A stretch of 52,681 nucleotides of DNA from Planctomycetales bacterium (GTDB taxonomy: Bacteria; Planctomycetota; Planctomycetia; Pirellulales; Pirellulaceae). The stretch spans positions 1 through 52,681 of the forward strand of contig JAGQPF010000471.1 in NCBI GenBank assembly GCA_020426845.1. The letters are read 5' to 3'. This document shows positions 41,860 to 51,446 of the stretch, one piece after another (position 1 is the first letter of the stretch; each line of letters starts with the position of its first letter). The notes below the pieces were generated by a model. It worked only from the letters and a program-made list of their open reading frames with translations. It was not told where the DNA came from and did no database searches. A program made the translations under genes and the position numbers.

Positions 41860-42978
41860 TCACTTCGACTTGTCGGCGTCCCAGATCACGACGCCCATGT
41901 GGTAGTGGTCGCAGCGCTCGCTTGCTTTCGCGTAATAAGCAGTCACGATGCGGCCGTCGTCGCGCTGAACGCTGGAGGGATAGCCACAGTCGACATCCAG
42001 CGTATGAGCGAGCCGAATCGCGGGTCCCCAGCTCGCGCCGTCGTCGTCGCTGACTTTGGCCATGACACCAAACTGTCCCTTAACGCGATTGCCGTAGGCC
42101 AACACCAAACGGCCATCCTTCAGTCGCACCAGATGACCATTGATCTGATTCCGCGACGTAACTCGCGACGGCTCACCCCAAGTCTTGCCGTCATCGGTCG
42201 AAGGGAAGAGCTCCATGGCGTCGATGCGGGCGGCGGCAATCCAGCGTTTTCCACCGGCATGAAATAGCGCGGTCTCGTTGTGCCGAGCTCCGATCAGGCT
42301 CCCTCGCTGCCAAGTCTTGCCATCGTCGTCGCTGCGGAAATGCCACGACCGAAAGGCCTTAATCTTGGTGCTCTTGGAGGGGTCGGCGAAGTTGCCTTGA
42401 TAGACGGAGACATGCAGTGCCCCGTCAGTCGCGACGATGATGTCGCCAAACGGGATGTAGTGCGACCAGCCTTGCTCGGGCGAGGGGAAATCTTCGTGAT
42501 GCGTCCACGTTCGCCCGCCATCGCTCGAACGGCACGTCCAGCTCGACAGGATATCGTCGCGGAACGCGGCCTGCTTGGGACGCTCGGGCTGCTTCACGTC
42601 CGTCCACCCCGAACATAGCACCAGCAAGTCGCCATTCTTCGCCAAGCCAGCGGCGTGATTCATCCGCACCGTATGCGGCTGATGAGGGGCCGGGTTGCCG
42701 CGTTTCTCCCACTGCTCGCCATTGGCGCTTGCCCAGCACTCCAGCTCGCCCTCTCGCTGACCATGCGATGGCTGATTATGGATGATGGCCACCAGCGAAC
42801 CATCAGGCATCCGCGTCAGGTTGGGCCATGCACAGACGTGCTCGACGGCGACCACGTGTTGTGCGCCCGCCAGCGTCGCCTCTTCGGGCGCCTCTTGGCC
42901 ACAGAGCAACGAACCGGTCAGTCCCACGGCAACGAACGCGGTCCAAGCAACAACGGCGGAGGCAAAACGGGCGCACAT
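41860..42978 (-). CDS. Exported sialidase-like BNR protein
   Basis: This 372-aa protein has a signal peptide (V-V-A-W-T-A-F-V-A-V-G-L-T-G) and a six-bladed-type propeller. Four Asp-box motifs are visible: S-S-D-G-G-R-T-W, S-D-D-D-G-K-T-W, S-T-D-D-G-K-T-W and S-D-D-D-G-A-S-W. The pattern fits the sialidase/neuraminidase superfamily; the complete Arg triad and Tyr/Glu pair cannot be confirmed by eye, so it may be a non-hydrolytic relative. ATG at 42978 is chosen because it opens into the signal peptide; the extension upstream has no support. It diverges from the Bat-type operon across 282 bases, where short 10-bp duplications are the only feature seen. Confidence 0.87.
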   Translation of the reverse strand: MCARFASAVVAWTAFVAVGLTGSLLCGQEAPEEATLAGAQHVVAVEHVCAWPNLTRMPDGSLVAIIHNQPSHGQREGELECWASANGEQWEKRGNPAPHQPHTVRMNHAAGLAKNGDLLVLCSGWTDVKQPERPKQAAFRDDILSSWTCRSSDGGRTWTHHEDFPSPEQGWSHYIPFGDIIVATDGALHVSVYQGNFADPSKSTKIKAFRSWHFRSDDDGKTWQRGSLIGARHNETALFHAGGKRWIAAARIDAMELFPSTDDGKTWGEPSRVTSRNQINGHLVRLKDGRLVLAYGNRVKGQFGVMAKVSDDDGASWGPAIRLAHTLDVDCGYPSSVQRDDGRIVTAYYAKASERCDHYHMGVVIWDADKSK

Positions 42979-43100
42979 GGGCAATTCTCGAGGTGTGTGT
43001 TTGATCAGGCAATCCTTGTGAGGCAAAAGGCCAGCACCCAGAGGATAGCAGAGCGGCATCACCGGAGCGCGAGGTTTTCGATAGCGCCGCCGCTAAGGCA

Positions 43101-43140
43101 GCGAATGACGGCGAATGACGGCGGCCGACAGCGGCCGACA
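43101..43140. repeat. Two adjacent 10-bp tandem duplications
   Basis: GCGAATGACG occurs twice in a row and is followed at once by GCGGCCGACA twice in a row. They lie in the gap between the divergent sialidase-like gene and the Bat-type operon, about 120 bases before the VWA start. Confidence 0.9.
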
Positions 43141-43260
43141 GCGGCTGCCGAATCGCATCGCTCGCCGACAGTTTGCGTCGCTTGGCGGCCTTCGCACGTC
43201 GACGTGAAGCGGATTATGATAAATGCCCCCGCGTTTCTCCCACCTTTGAAGCTTTCTCTC

Positions 43261-44325
43261 ATGGCACCGATGGCGACTGCAACCTGGGCGGCCGCGATCG
43301 TGGCGCTGATCACGGCAGTCGCAGAATTCCGTCACCAGCGGCGAATCGATGCCATGGCCCCGTTGGCGTTTGGCCCCGACGGCGCACGGAGTTGGACGCG
43401 CGGCGCGCCGGCAGCGCGAGTGCTCGCAGGCGCGGCGTTGGCCTGGGGACTGACTTTTCTGGCGGTGGCCGAGCCGCAAACGGTCGGAGCGTTGGGCGAA
43501 CACACGGCGCCAATGGAAACCGAAGCCGACGAACATCTGCAACGCGTGCTGTTGGTGCTCGACATCTCGCCATCCATGAATGTCGAGGACTCGGGAACGG
43601 AGCAGAAGCTGCGCCGACGAGACCGCGTGTATGAAGTGGTCGAGAGCCTGCTGTCGCGAATCGCCTTGGGAAGAACCAAGTTCAGCGTCGTCGTGTTCTT
43701 CACCTCGGCGCGGCCCGTTGTGGTGGACGCCAGCGATGTCCAGGTGGTTCGCAACGTGCTGGACAATCTGCCGCTGGTCTGGTCGTTCGAGCCCGGCGAG
43801 ACCCAGTTGCTGTCCGGAGTGCAGGCGGCCGCGGATTTGGCGCGAGACTGGCCAGCCAACAGCACCACCATGTTCCTCTGCACCGACGGCGACACCGTCG
43901 ACTTCGAGAAGACGCCCGACCTTCCTCGCTCGATTCGGGCCGTCGAAGTGCTGGCGGTGGGCGATCCGCTCGTCGGCGCCCGCTCCAGCGGCCGCGACTC
44001 GCGACAACAGGCGGCCGTGCTGCGCCGACTGGCGGTCGAGTTGGGCGGCCGCTACCACGATGTGAACCGGGTCGGTTTACGCAGCGAAGTGCTGACCGAT
44101 CTGGCACAGTTGCCGCCGCTTGGCGAGCAGCCGTGGGATCCGCGCGACGTCGCTCGCCTAGCCATTGTGCTCGGCGCAACGCTGCTGGTCGCGATTCCGA
44201 TCGCATTGCAGCTTGCCGGCAGCGCATGGCGCCCCGATGCCGAACTGCCCATGCGCGCGCCCGCCGCGGCCTCCGCGGCCTCCGCGACCGGCCCCTCGCT
44301 CCCTTTGCCGGGAGAGTCGCCATGA
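43261..44325 (+). CDS. BatB-like VWA membrane protein
   Basis: This 354-aa protein has membrane segments near 5-22 and 53-70 and again near 300-320, around a VWA domain with MIDAS D-I-S-P-S-M at 101-106 and a later T-D-G-D. This is the BatA/BatB layout, in which the VWA domain faces the periplasm or equivalent space. The ATG at 43261 is preferred by fit to the first membrane segment, but 43216 is possible; neither has a strong ribosome-binding site. Its stop overlaps the next ATG. Bat proteins work with MoxR and DUF58 proteins and have been linked to oxidative stress tolerance and envelope integrity in other bacteria; the exact job is unknown. Confidence 0.88.
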   Translation: MAPMATATWAAAIVALITAVAEFRHQRRIDAMAPLAFGPDGARSWTRGAPAARVLAGAALAWGLTFLAVAEPQTVGALGEHTAPMETEADEHLQRVLLVLDISPSMNVEDSGTEQKLRRRDRVYEVVESLLSRIALGRTKFSVVVFFTSARPVVVDASDVQVVRNVLDNLPLVWSFEPGETQLLSGVQAAADLARDWPANSTTMFLCTDGDTVDFEKTPDLPRSIRAVEVLAVGDPLVGARSSGRDSRQQAAVLRRLAVELGGRYHDVNRVGLRSEVLTDLAQLPPLGEQPWDPRDVARLAIVLGATLLVAIPIALQLAGSAWRPDAELPMRAPAAASAASATGPSLPLPGESP

Positions 44326-45074
44326 AGAAGTGGCTCGTGTTGGTCTGGTTGTTGGCGCCAGTCGCGTTGCTCAGCTACCACTACGGCCCGGGGCAACAAG
44401 CCGTGGCTTGGCAAGCGGCGCGCCGACACTATGAGCGGGCACTGCGACTGGAGGCCGATGGCCGCTTCGACGAAGCGCAGGCCGCTTATCACGACTCGCA
44501 GCAAGCCCTGCCTCGAGGCGACGACGACGAAACCCCGACGCCGATCAAGACGGCAAGCAGCCAGTTGCGGTTGGCCGAAGCGCGGATGCAGCTTCGCCAA
44601 GGGCAGCTCGCCAACTCCTTGCAAGCCCTGCGCGGACTGCTATCCGATGTGCAACGCGAGCACGGCGAGTTGGCCCCCGTCACCCTCGAGACGCGCGAGC
44701 TACTGGGGGAGGCGCACTACAGCGCCATGGTGGCGTTGCGGCTGGAGGCGGCGGAGCGCGATGTCTGGATGCGCCATTGGGAGCTGGCCCGCCAACAGTA
44801 TCGGCGTCTGGCCGAGCAATCGCCCGCGAGCCGCAATGCCCGCGACCGGGAAAATCTGGAGGTGGTCATCAAGTCGTTCCAGCGGCAAACGGTCAATACG
44901 CAAGCCGCCAGCGCGGCCACGAACGTCAATACAGCGGGGCTCGATGTCGCCCTGACTCCACCGCCTCCCGACGCCCCCGGCACGGGGCCGCCCGTTCTCA
45001 ACGATGCCCGCCCCCGCCCTCCCTCGCCCGACGCGCCGACTCCTGTCGCCAACGAATTTGACCTCGGTAACTGA
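44322..45074 (+). CDS. BatC-like TPR protein
   Basis: This 250-aa protein has an N-terminal membrane segment (W-L-V-L-V-W-L-L-A-P-V-A-L-L) and TPR-like helices, such as H-Y-E-R-A-L-R-L-E-A-D-G-R-F-D-E-A and W-E-L-A-R-Q-Q-Y-R-R-L-A-E-Q. The C-terminal 60 residues are Pro-rich and disordered. It is encoded between two proteins of a Bat-type operon, overlapping the VWA gene by ATGA, and should act as an envelope scaffold near them. Six bases separate it from the following large gene. Confidence 0.85.
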   Translation: MKKWLVLVWLLAPVALLSYHYGPGQQAVAWQAARRHYERALRLEADGRFDEAQAAYHDSQQALPRGDDDETPTPIKTASSQLRLAEARMQLRQGQLANSLQALRGLLSDVQREHGELAPVTLETRELLGEAHYSAMVALRLEAAERDVWMRHWELARQQYRRLAEQSPASRNARDRENLEVVIKSFQRQTVNTQAASAATNVNTAGLDVALTPPPPDAPGTGPPVLNDARPRPPSPDAPTPVANEFDLGN

Positions 45075-45080
45075 ATCGCC

Positions 45081-48000
45081 ATGCCCCAATTCCACTACAC
45101 GACCCTGCGGCGGTCGCTGCTGACCTTGGCCATGTGTTGCAACATGGCCGTGCTGGCCCCTGCGCAAGACCCGCAGGACCCATCGTTGCGCAAGGATGTG
45201 GGCCAACTGCTTACGGACAAGTTCACCCGGACAGCGGAAGAGGCGTTCGCGGCGGCCGCGACGCTCGAGCGAGAAGACTGGGATGAAGCGACACGACTGC
45301 GTCACTGGGTGCGGGCCGGAAACTGGACAGCCATCGCCAAGCTGCTCGAGACATTCGAGGCTGAGACAGCGCGGCGCATTCACGGCAAGATCTGCGCGGA
45401 CCTGGTGTTCTCACGTCCGCCCGCCGTGCTGCTGCCCGCGGATGTGCTGGCGCTGACGGACGCTTCGCCCGTCGAATTGGATGGCAAGCAGATCGTCCAC
45501 GTCGGCAGTTTGATCAAAGCGGTGATGAACAACGCCGAGTCTCGCGCCGAATTGCTCAAACAACTGCGCCAGGGCACTCGCCGGCTAGGCGGCGCGGACG
45601 AGCGACAACGAGAGATCACGGCGCAAGTGCTCCGCCAGGCGCAGCTGCTCGAAGCCGCCAAGGAGTTCTCACCGCTGGCCGAGCTGACCATGAAGCCGAC
45701 GGACGCTTCCGGCGCAGGCGCGAACTGGGAACAACTGCTAGCCGCATTGGACGTCGACCAACCAGCCGACGCGCCGCTGCAGGCCGAAGCCATGGAGGCG
45801 GTATTCGCCCGACTGTTGGAGCTCACGCCCGATCTGGCGAAGCAACGGCTGCAAGCGCTGTTGAAAGAAGAGTCCGACGAGACGATCGCACTGCGTGTCA
45901 TCGCCGCCATCGGCACGAGCACCGCCAAGTCAAGCGTTGAGCCCGACATGTCGCTGCGGACGCGTCACTTGGAGCTGCAAGCGGCGGCGATGCGGCAGGT
46001 GTCGCAACTCGTGGACGCGCGGCGGCAGCGCGCTGCTTGGCAAACCCTGCTTCACTTGGCGGCGAACAATTGGCTCCAAGCGTCTCGCCACTCGCGCGAG
46101 ATGTACCCGAATTGGCTACGCACGAGCGAAGCCGGGCGGCCACGATATGCGCATGTCTCGCACGAGTCGCTGATCAAGATGGCGCCGCGAGATGCCTGGC
46201 TTCGCCAACTGCCGCCACAGACCGCCGCGTTTGTCAACATTTCTCTGATTGAAGTGCTCTTGCAGACGGAGGACATACGCCGAGCGTTGCCGCTGATCGG
46301 CGAGCTGCAAAGCATCGACGAGGAGGCCGCCGGGCGGCTCGCCAATCAGTTCCTGGACAACTGGGCGCGGATGCACGCGCCCAATCTCTCGCCCGAGGTG
46401 CTCAAGCAGTACAAGCTCGATCCACAGGCGATCGTGCTGACGCGGGCCGAGCAAGAGGCCAGCTTGGCGGAGCTCGGCGAGCTGCTGCAAACGCTTTCCC
46501 CGGCGACACGAGGGCAATTGGACGAGTCGCGGCTGGCCGAGGCGTTTGACCACTGCCATAGCCGGGCCGAGATTCACACGCGGGAGCACATCGAGCTCGT
46601 GTTCGGCGACCTGCGCCAGCTTTCGCCGACACTCGCGCAGCGTCTGCTCGACACCATGCGAGGCAAGCTGGCAGGCCAATGGCGCGACGTGTCCGTGCAA
46701 CGGGACGCCGCCACGCGACGGACATCGGCCGACATCTTCGAGCTTGTGCAACAAGGCTATCGGGAGGCGACCTCCACAGCGGACGCTTGGAGCGAGTCGC
46801 ATCCCGACGACTGGCAGATCCATGCCATCACCGGCCTGCTCTATTCGGACTGGGCCGAGTTTCGCTACTTTCAAAGCGTCGCGGACGGCCAGAGCGACCG
46901 CTTCGGCGACTATTTGGATCACGGTCGCCGCGCCATGCAGCATTTTCAGCAAGGCGCCGCCGGCTATGCGGCCCAAGTGCCTCGGCTGAATCGAGCCGAC
47001 TTTCAAATCGTGCAGTTCCATTTCTGGTTCCTCGGACTGCTCGGCATCAGTCAGGATCAGGGCATCAACCTGCGGAAGGGGGTCACGGACGACTCGCTGC
47101 ATGAGCTGCGACAGGCGTTGCTCGACCTCCCCAACGGCGCCTCGCAGGTCCATCTCGAGATGTTCTCTCAGCTCGTCGCTGACAACATCGCGTCACAACG
47201 GATCGCCCCCGCGATGAAGTATCGCTACTTGTCGGCCGCGGTGAAGGTGATTGGCAGCCAGCCCACGCTGTATCCCGCCGAGGAAAAGATCGGCTACTAC
47301 GAGTCGTTGCTGCACGAGCTGCGGCTGCACACGCAGGTGGACGGCAGCGAGCAGGTGCGGCCGGATCGCCCCTTCGGCGTCCTGGTCACGCTGCAGCACA
47401 CGGCCGACGTCGCGAGGGAGAGCGGCGGCTTCGGCGACTACCTTCGCAATCAGACGCAGCGAGTCGTCTCCGGAAGGACGATCAATGAGGAGCCGCTCTA
47501 CCGCGATCGTTTCGAGGAGTCGCTGCGGCTCGAGCTGGAGAGCTTCTTCCAAATCCACTCCATCGTGTTCGCCGATCCGGACTCGCCGCCGCGCGACATC
47601 GCGGCCCCGGCGGGCGTGCCCAGCCATGCAGAGCTGAGGCAATGGCAGGAAACTCCGCTGTGCTATCTGCTGTTGCAGCCGCAAGACAGCTCGGTCGACC
47701 GCGTCCCCTCGCTGTCGCTCGAGCTTGACTTCTTCGACCGCGACGGAAAGGTTGTCATTCCCGCCGAGTCGTTTCCGCTGCAGATTGCCGTGTCTCCCGA
47801 CGCCGAGCCTCACCCGGCTAGCCAGGTTTCTGTCACTCAGATCGTCGACGCTCGCGAACTGAAAGATGGCAAGCTGAAACTGGACCTCGCCGTGAACGCC
47901 GATGGGCTCGCGCCCGACTGGAAGGAGCTGCTCGACGTCGATCGGTTTTCCTTGCCGATCCACGACGCGGCCCCGCTGGGAGGCCTGCAGGTCAAGCAAC

Positions 48001-48587
48001 TGCGCTGGGATCAGCAACACGGCATGGTGGCGCAGACCGAGAACAGCTGGACCCTGCAGCTCGATCCACAGCCGTTGCTGCAAGGCGCCGGCGACCGAAT
48101 TGCCTTCGACTTTCTGGCCGCGCGTTCGCCGCAGACCTCCATGGTGTATCTGCGGTACGAAGATGTCGATCCCGTTGAGGCGGCCGAGTCCATCACGTTG
48201 CTGGAGGGCGCCGAGGCAGGCGAGCTCACCGGTGTCGGCCGATACGTGTGGATCCTGCTGGCTCTGATTTCGCTCGCGGCGGCCGGCGCCGTTTTGCTGC
48301 TGCGTCGCAGCGGCGCCGCGTCTGTCGAGACAACTCCGCTGTTTGCGATGCCGCGCGAATCCACTCCGTTCTCGGTCGTCGCGCTGTTGCGACGGATTCG
48401 AGACAGCCAGCAGGTGCGTCTCTCCGACGAATTGCGAAGTGCTCTCGCGCAGGACGTCGACCGGATCGAGCGGCAGTCGTTCGCCAGAGCCGCCACGGAC
48501 GTGGAAGCCGCCGCATTGGAGGCGACCGCCCGCCAGTGGCTCGACCGCGCCAACTCGAGCGCCGATGTCAGCGCCATGTCACCTTAA
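45081..48587 (+). CDS. 1168-aa single-pass envelope protein of the Bat-type operon
   Basis: This is the largest protein of its operon. It has a signal peptide (L-L-T-L-A-M-C-C-N-M-A-V-L-A-P), about 1020 outer residues, one membrane helix near 1052-1074 (W-I-L-L-A-L-I-S-L-A-A-A-G-A-V-L-L-L) and a cytosolic tail of about 94 residues with S-D-E-L-R-S-A-L-A-Q-D-V-D-R-I-E. The outer part is mostly helical up to about 750, then beta-rich. The position and topology recall BatD, but it is roughly twice BatD's length and I do not recognise its domains. It may be a planctomycete-specific scaffold through which the cytosolic MoxR is linked to the envelope. The upstream TPR gene ends 6 bases earlier. Confidence 0.85.
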   Translation: MPQFHYTTLRRSLLTLAMCCNMAVLAPAQDPQDPSLRKDVGQLLTDKFTRTAEEAFAAAATLEREDWDEATRLRHWVRAGNWTAIAKLLETFEAETARRIHGKICADLVFSRPPAVLLPADVLALTDASPVELDGKQIVHVGSLIKAVMNNAESRAELLKQLRQGTRRLGGADERQREITAQVLRQAQLLEAAKEFSPLAELTMKPTDASGAGANWEQLLAALDVDQPADAPLQAEAMEAVFARLLELTPDLAKQRLQALLKEESDETIALRVIAAIGTSTAKSSVEPDMSLRTRHLELQAAAMRQVSQLVDARRQRAAWQTLLHLAANNWLQASRHSREMYPNWLRTSEAGRPRYAHVSHESLIKMAPRDAWLRQLPPQTAAFVNISLIEVLLQTEDIRRALPLIGELQSIDEEAAGRLANQFLDNWARMHAPNLSPEVLKQYKLDPQAIVLTRAEQEASLAELGELLQTLSPATRGQLDESRLAEAFDHCHSRAEIHTREHIELVFGDLRQLSPTLAQRLLDTMRGKLAGQWRDVSVQRDAATRRTSADIFELVQQGYREATSTADAWSESHPDDWQIHAITGLLYSDWAEFRYFQSVADGQSDRFGDYLDHGRRAMQHFQQGAAGYAAQVPRLNRADFQIVQFHFWFLGLLGISQDQGINLRKGVTDDSLHELRQALLDLPNGASQVHLEMFSQLVADNIASQRIAPAMKYRYLSAAVKVIGSQPTLYPAEEKIGYYESLLHELRLHTQVDGSEQVRPDRPFGVLVTLQHTADVARESGGFGDYLRNQTQRVVSGRTINEEPLYRDRFEESLRLELESFFQIHSIVFADPDSPPRDIAAPAGVPSHAELRQWQETPLCYLLLQPQDSSVDRVPSLSLELDFFDRDGKVVIPAESFPLQIAVSPDAEPHPASQVSVTQIVDARELKDGKLKLDLAVNADGLAPDWKELLDVDRFSLPIHDAAPLGGLQVKQLRWDQQHGMVAQTENSWTLQLDPQPLLQGAGDRIAFDFLAARSPQTSMVYLRYEDVDPVEAAESITLLEGAEAGELTGVGRYVWILLALISLAAAGAVLLLRRSGAASVETTPLFAMPRESTPFSVVALLRRIRDSQQVRLSDELRSALAQDVDRIERQSFARAATDVEAAALEATARQWLDRANSSADVSAMSP

Positions 48588-48668
48588 GATCGCCGCCTTC
48601 AGATCGTCGCCTGATCATTGACTCGAGATTCACTCCCCTCGCCAAGTGGCCCAGCGCCGCCCTGCTCC

Positions 48669-49664
48669 ATGAACCATATCACTCCGTCCTCCGCTTCGCC
48701 GATCGACCCCGGTCTGCTGACCCAAATTCGCCAGCGCGTCGCCGATGTGGTCGTTGGCCAGCATGTCGTTGTCGAGCGAATCTTGATCGCGCTGCTCACC
48801 GGAGGACACTTGCTGTTGGAGGGCGTTCCGGGCCTCGCCAAGACGCTGTTGGTCAACACCGTCGCCAACACGATCGGCATGCGGTTCGGCCGCGTGCAGT
48901 TCACCATTGACATGCTGCCATCGGACGTGCTCGGCTCCGAAGTGCTGGACGTGTCAACCAACAGCTTCCGCGTGCACAAGGGGCCGATCTTCACCAATCT
49001 GCTGTTGGCCGACGAGATCAACCGCGCCGCTCCGAAAGTCCAGGGCTGCCTGCTCGAAGCGATGCAAGAGCGGAAAGTCACCCTGGGTAAGGAAACGTTC
49101 ACGCTGCCCGCGCCGTTTCTGGTCATCGCCACGCAGAATCCGATTGAGCAGGCCGGCACCTTTGAGCTTCCCGAAGCACAGCTGGATCGGTTCATGATCT
49201 GCCATCGCCTGGCCTACCCCAGCCAAGAGGAGGAAAAGGACATCTATCGCCGACAACTCAACATGGGTTTGAAGCGTCATGCCGAGGGCGGCGCCGTGCC
49301 GAAGAGCGCCTTCGACCTGCTCGAGACAGACCCGGTTTGCAGCATCGAGGACCTGGTCGGAATGATGGAGAAGGTTCAGGAAGTGCACGTCAGCGAGACC
49401 TTCACCGAGCACGTCGTGCGAATGGTGCGGCGCACGCGCGAGCATCCGGACCTCGAAGTCGGTTGCAGCCCGCGCGCGGGGTTGTCGTTGGTGCAAGCCG
49501 CGCGGGCTCGAGCGTTTCTTCACGACCGCGACTATGTGGTGCCCGAGGACTTGTTCTCCTTGGCCGAGGATATCGTGCTGCATCGTGTGCGACTGCGATA
49601 CGAGGCAGTTGCTCGCGGCGTGCAAATCCGCGACACGCTTGAAGCCATTCTGCAGGAGGTCTGA
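48669..49664 (+). CDS. MoxR-family AAA+ ATPase
   Basis: This 331-aa protein is a standard MoxR ATPase: Walker A G-V-P-G-L-A-K-T at 52-59, Walker B L-L-L-A-D-E-I-N-R-A at 111-120, sensor-1 N157 in A-T-Q-N-P, and a lid with P-R-A-G-L-S-L-V. It is typical in length and sequence, unlike the 526-aa form at 5659-7239. It should act as a ring ATPase with the VWA proteins of the operon. The ATG at 48669 is chosen by length fit and family N-terminus; an in-frame TTG lies at 48618. Its stop is one base before the DUF58 gene. Confidence 0.95.
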   Translation: MNHITPSSASPIDPGLLTQIRQRVADVVVGQHVVVERILIALLTGGHLLLEGVPGLAKTLLVNTVANTIGMRFGRVQFTIDMLPSDVLGSEVLDVSTNSFRVHKGPIFTNLLLADEINRAAPKVQGCLLEAMQERKVTLGKETFTLPAPFLVIATQNPIEQAGTFELPEAQLDRFMICHRLAYPSQEEEKDIYRRQLNMGLKRHAEGGAVPKSAFDLLETDPVCSIEDLVGMMEKVQEVHVSETFTEHVVRMVRRTREHPDLEVGCSPRAGLSLVQAARARAFLHDRDYVVPEDLFSLAEDIVLHRVRLRYEAVARGVQIRDTLEAILQEV

Positions 49665-49665
49665 G

Positions 49666-50559
49666 ATGGGCGTCTCTCGACAACGTCCTCGACAGGTGGC
49701 GGAGACTCCGACTGCCGCGCGGCAGTTTGAGTTCGAAGTGAAACGGCTGGCCAACAGCTTGATGTTCGGCGCCGATCCATCACGGTTTGTCGGCTCGGGT
49801 TTGGAGTACGCCGAGTCGCGGCCGTATGAACCCGGCGACCCAGTCAAGTCGATCGACTGGCGGATCACCGCGCGAACCGGCAAGCCGTTCGTCAAACAGT
49901 TTGAAGCCGTGCGGCAGGTGCCGATCTACCTGGTCGTCGACACGTCGGCCTCGATGTGCCTGACCTCGCTGACAAGTCCAAGTCACATGACGCCGCGGGA
50001 GACGAAGTACGCGTGGGCCGTTCGACTCGCCGCTGCCCTGGCGCGCGCGGCCCAGGAGCGGCTCAGCCCGGTTGGCCTGCTGGGCGCCGGCAGCCACGAG
50101 CTTCATATCCGGCCGACGCTCTCCAAGCGAGTCTCACTACAGTGGGCGCACCAGCTGCGCACCCACGACTTCTCTCAACACACTCGCCTGTCCCGCAGCC
50201 TGGAGACGCTGGCCGCGGTGCAAAAAACATCGTCGCTTGTGCTGGTGCTCAGCGACCTACAGGAAGACGGCGTGGTCGGCGCGTTGGAGCACCTCGCGGT
50301 GGGCCACGAAGCGGTGACGCTCTGGCTGGAGGATCCCGCCGAGCGGCAACTGCCCGCGCGGGGCTACTTCCGTGGCCGAGAAGCCGAGACCGGGCGAAGC
50401 TTCCTGCTGTCGCGGCGCACGCGCTACTCCAAGCACGAGTCGATTCGATCCGCGCTCCGCGACGCGGGGCTCGAGTTCCTCCATCTGCCGATCGACGAGC
50501 CCGTGATTCCTCGGCTCCAGCATTTTCTGAAACATCGCAAATCGCTGGGGCACGCATGA
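49666..50559 (+). CDS. DUF58 protein
   Basis: This 297-aa protein has the DUF58 hallmark E-P-G-D-P-V-K-S-I-D-W-R near 55-66 and then a VWA-like region with D-T-S-A-S-M at 92-97. DUF58 proteins are regularly encoded after MoxR and are thought to be its direct partners. No membrane segment is present. An ideal AGGAGGT site precedes the ATG at 49666, one base after the MoxR stop. The stop overlaps the next start by ATGA. Confidence 0.95.
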   Translation: MGVSRQRPRQVAETPTAARQFEFEVKRLANSLMFGADPSRFVGSGLEYAESRPYEPGDPVKSIDWRITARTGKPFVKQFEAVRQVPIYLVVDTSASMCLTSLTSPSHMTPRETKYAWAVRLAAALARAAQERLSPVGLLGAGSHELHIRPTLSKRVSLQWAHQLRTHDFSQHTRLSRSLETLAAVQKTSSLVLVLSDLQEDGVVGALEHLAVGHEAVTLWLEDPAERQLPARGYFRGREAETGRSFLLSRRTRYSKHESIRSALRDAGLEFLHLPIDEPVIPRLQHFLKHRKSLGHA

Positions 50560-51446
50560 CCGATGGACCGAACGCGAGCGGCGCGATACAGCGGTCGCTG
50601 CCGCGCATGGCGACCGGCCTGCGGCGCCTGCGTCCTTATCGACGGATGCTGGCGCTGGCGGCGGCCGTGGCAGTTGCCATCGGTTTACAGATGATCTGGA
50701 AAACGTCCTCGCAGCGTCGGCCCTCGATCGGCATGGAGGGCTGGCTGGAGGTTGTGCTGAACCGCGACGACTATCGCGCCGTGCCCTACACCCACGGCGA
50801 CGCGGTTGCCGTGCGGATCGCCGCTCGAGTGCCAACGGACGGCGGCGCCAGGTACGACTTGCGTTATCTGACCTATGGCCCCGGCGAACACGATCTTGGC
50901 GACTACTTGACGTCACCCACGGGGCAACAGCCTCAATCGCCGGAGCTGACCATTAAGACGACGGCGTTGTTGGCCGAGGATGAAAGCGGCGAGCTACGAG
51001 TCGTCCCGCCTGCCAGAATCGGCATGCATTCCCACTACTGGCTATTGATGACCTTGTTGTGGATCGGCTGGGCCGCGCTGCTCGCGCCGCTGATCACAAA
51101 CAACCGCCACGTCTCCCCGGCTCCGCCCGCCGCGCCCGCGCCGTCCACTCGCCAACGTCTGATCGCGCTGCTGCGCGGCGCTGCCCACAAACCACTCGAC
51201 ACCCGGCAACAAGCCGAGTTGGAGATGTTGACGCTGACCTACTGGAGCGAGCGACTGCAGCTATCGCGTCCCGCCACTCGGCTGGTGGACATCGTGGGGG
51301 AACTCCGGCATCACCCCGATGCCGCCGAGCAGCTTCGTCTGTTGGAAAACTGGCTCCACTCGCCCACCGGCAGCAATCCAACCGAGTGGTTGCTCGCGAT
51401 GACCGAATCGCTGCCAGAGTCTCCGCCCCAGGAGTCTCAACCATGA
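50556..51446 (+). CDS. Membrane protein of the Bat-type operon, DUF4381-like
   Basis: This 296-aa protein has a membrane segment near 29-50 (M-L-A-L-A-A-A-V-A-V-A-I-G-L-Q), an outer domain of about 100 residues, a second membrane segment near 160-180 (L-L-M-T-L-L-W-I-G-W-A-A-L), and a cytosolic tail. The tail has E-M-L-T-L-T-Y-W-S-E-R-L, which recalls DUF4381-type proteins found between DUF58 and BatA. The family assignment rests on position and layout and is tentative. Both ends overlap neighbours by ATGA. Confidence 0.75.
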   Translation: MTDGPNASGAIQRSLPRMATGLRRLRPYRRMLALAAAVAVAIGLQMIWKTSSQRRPSIGMEGWLEVVLNRDDYRAVPYTHGDAVAVRIAARVPTDGGARYDLRYLTYGPGEHDLGDYLTSPTGQQPQSPELTIKTTALLAEDESGELRVVPPARIGMHSHYWLLMTLLWIGWAALLAPLITNNRHVSPAPPAAPAPSTRQRLIALLRGAAHKPLDTRQQAELEMLTLTYWSERLQLSRPATRLVDIVGELRHHPDAAEQLRLLENWLHSPTGSNPTEWLLAMTESLPESPPQESQP

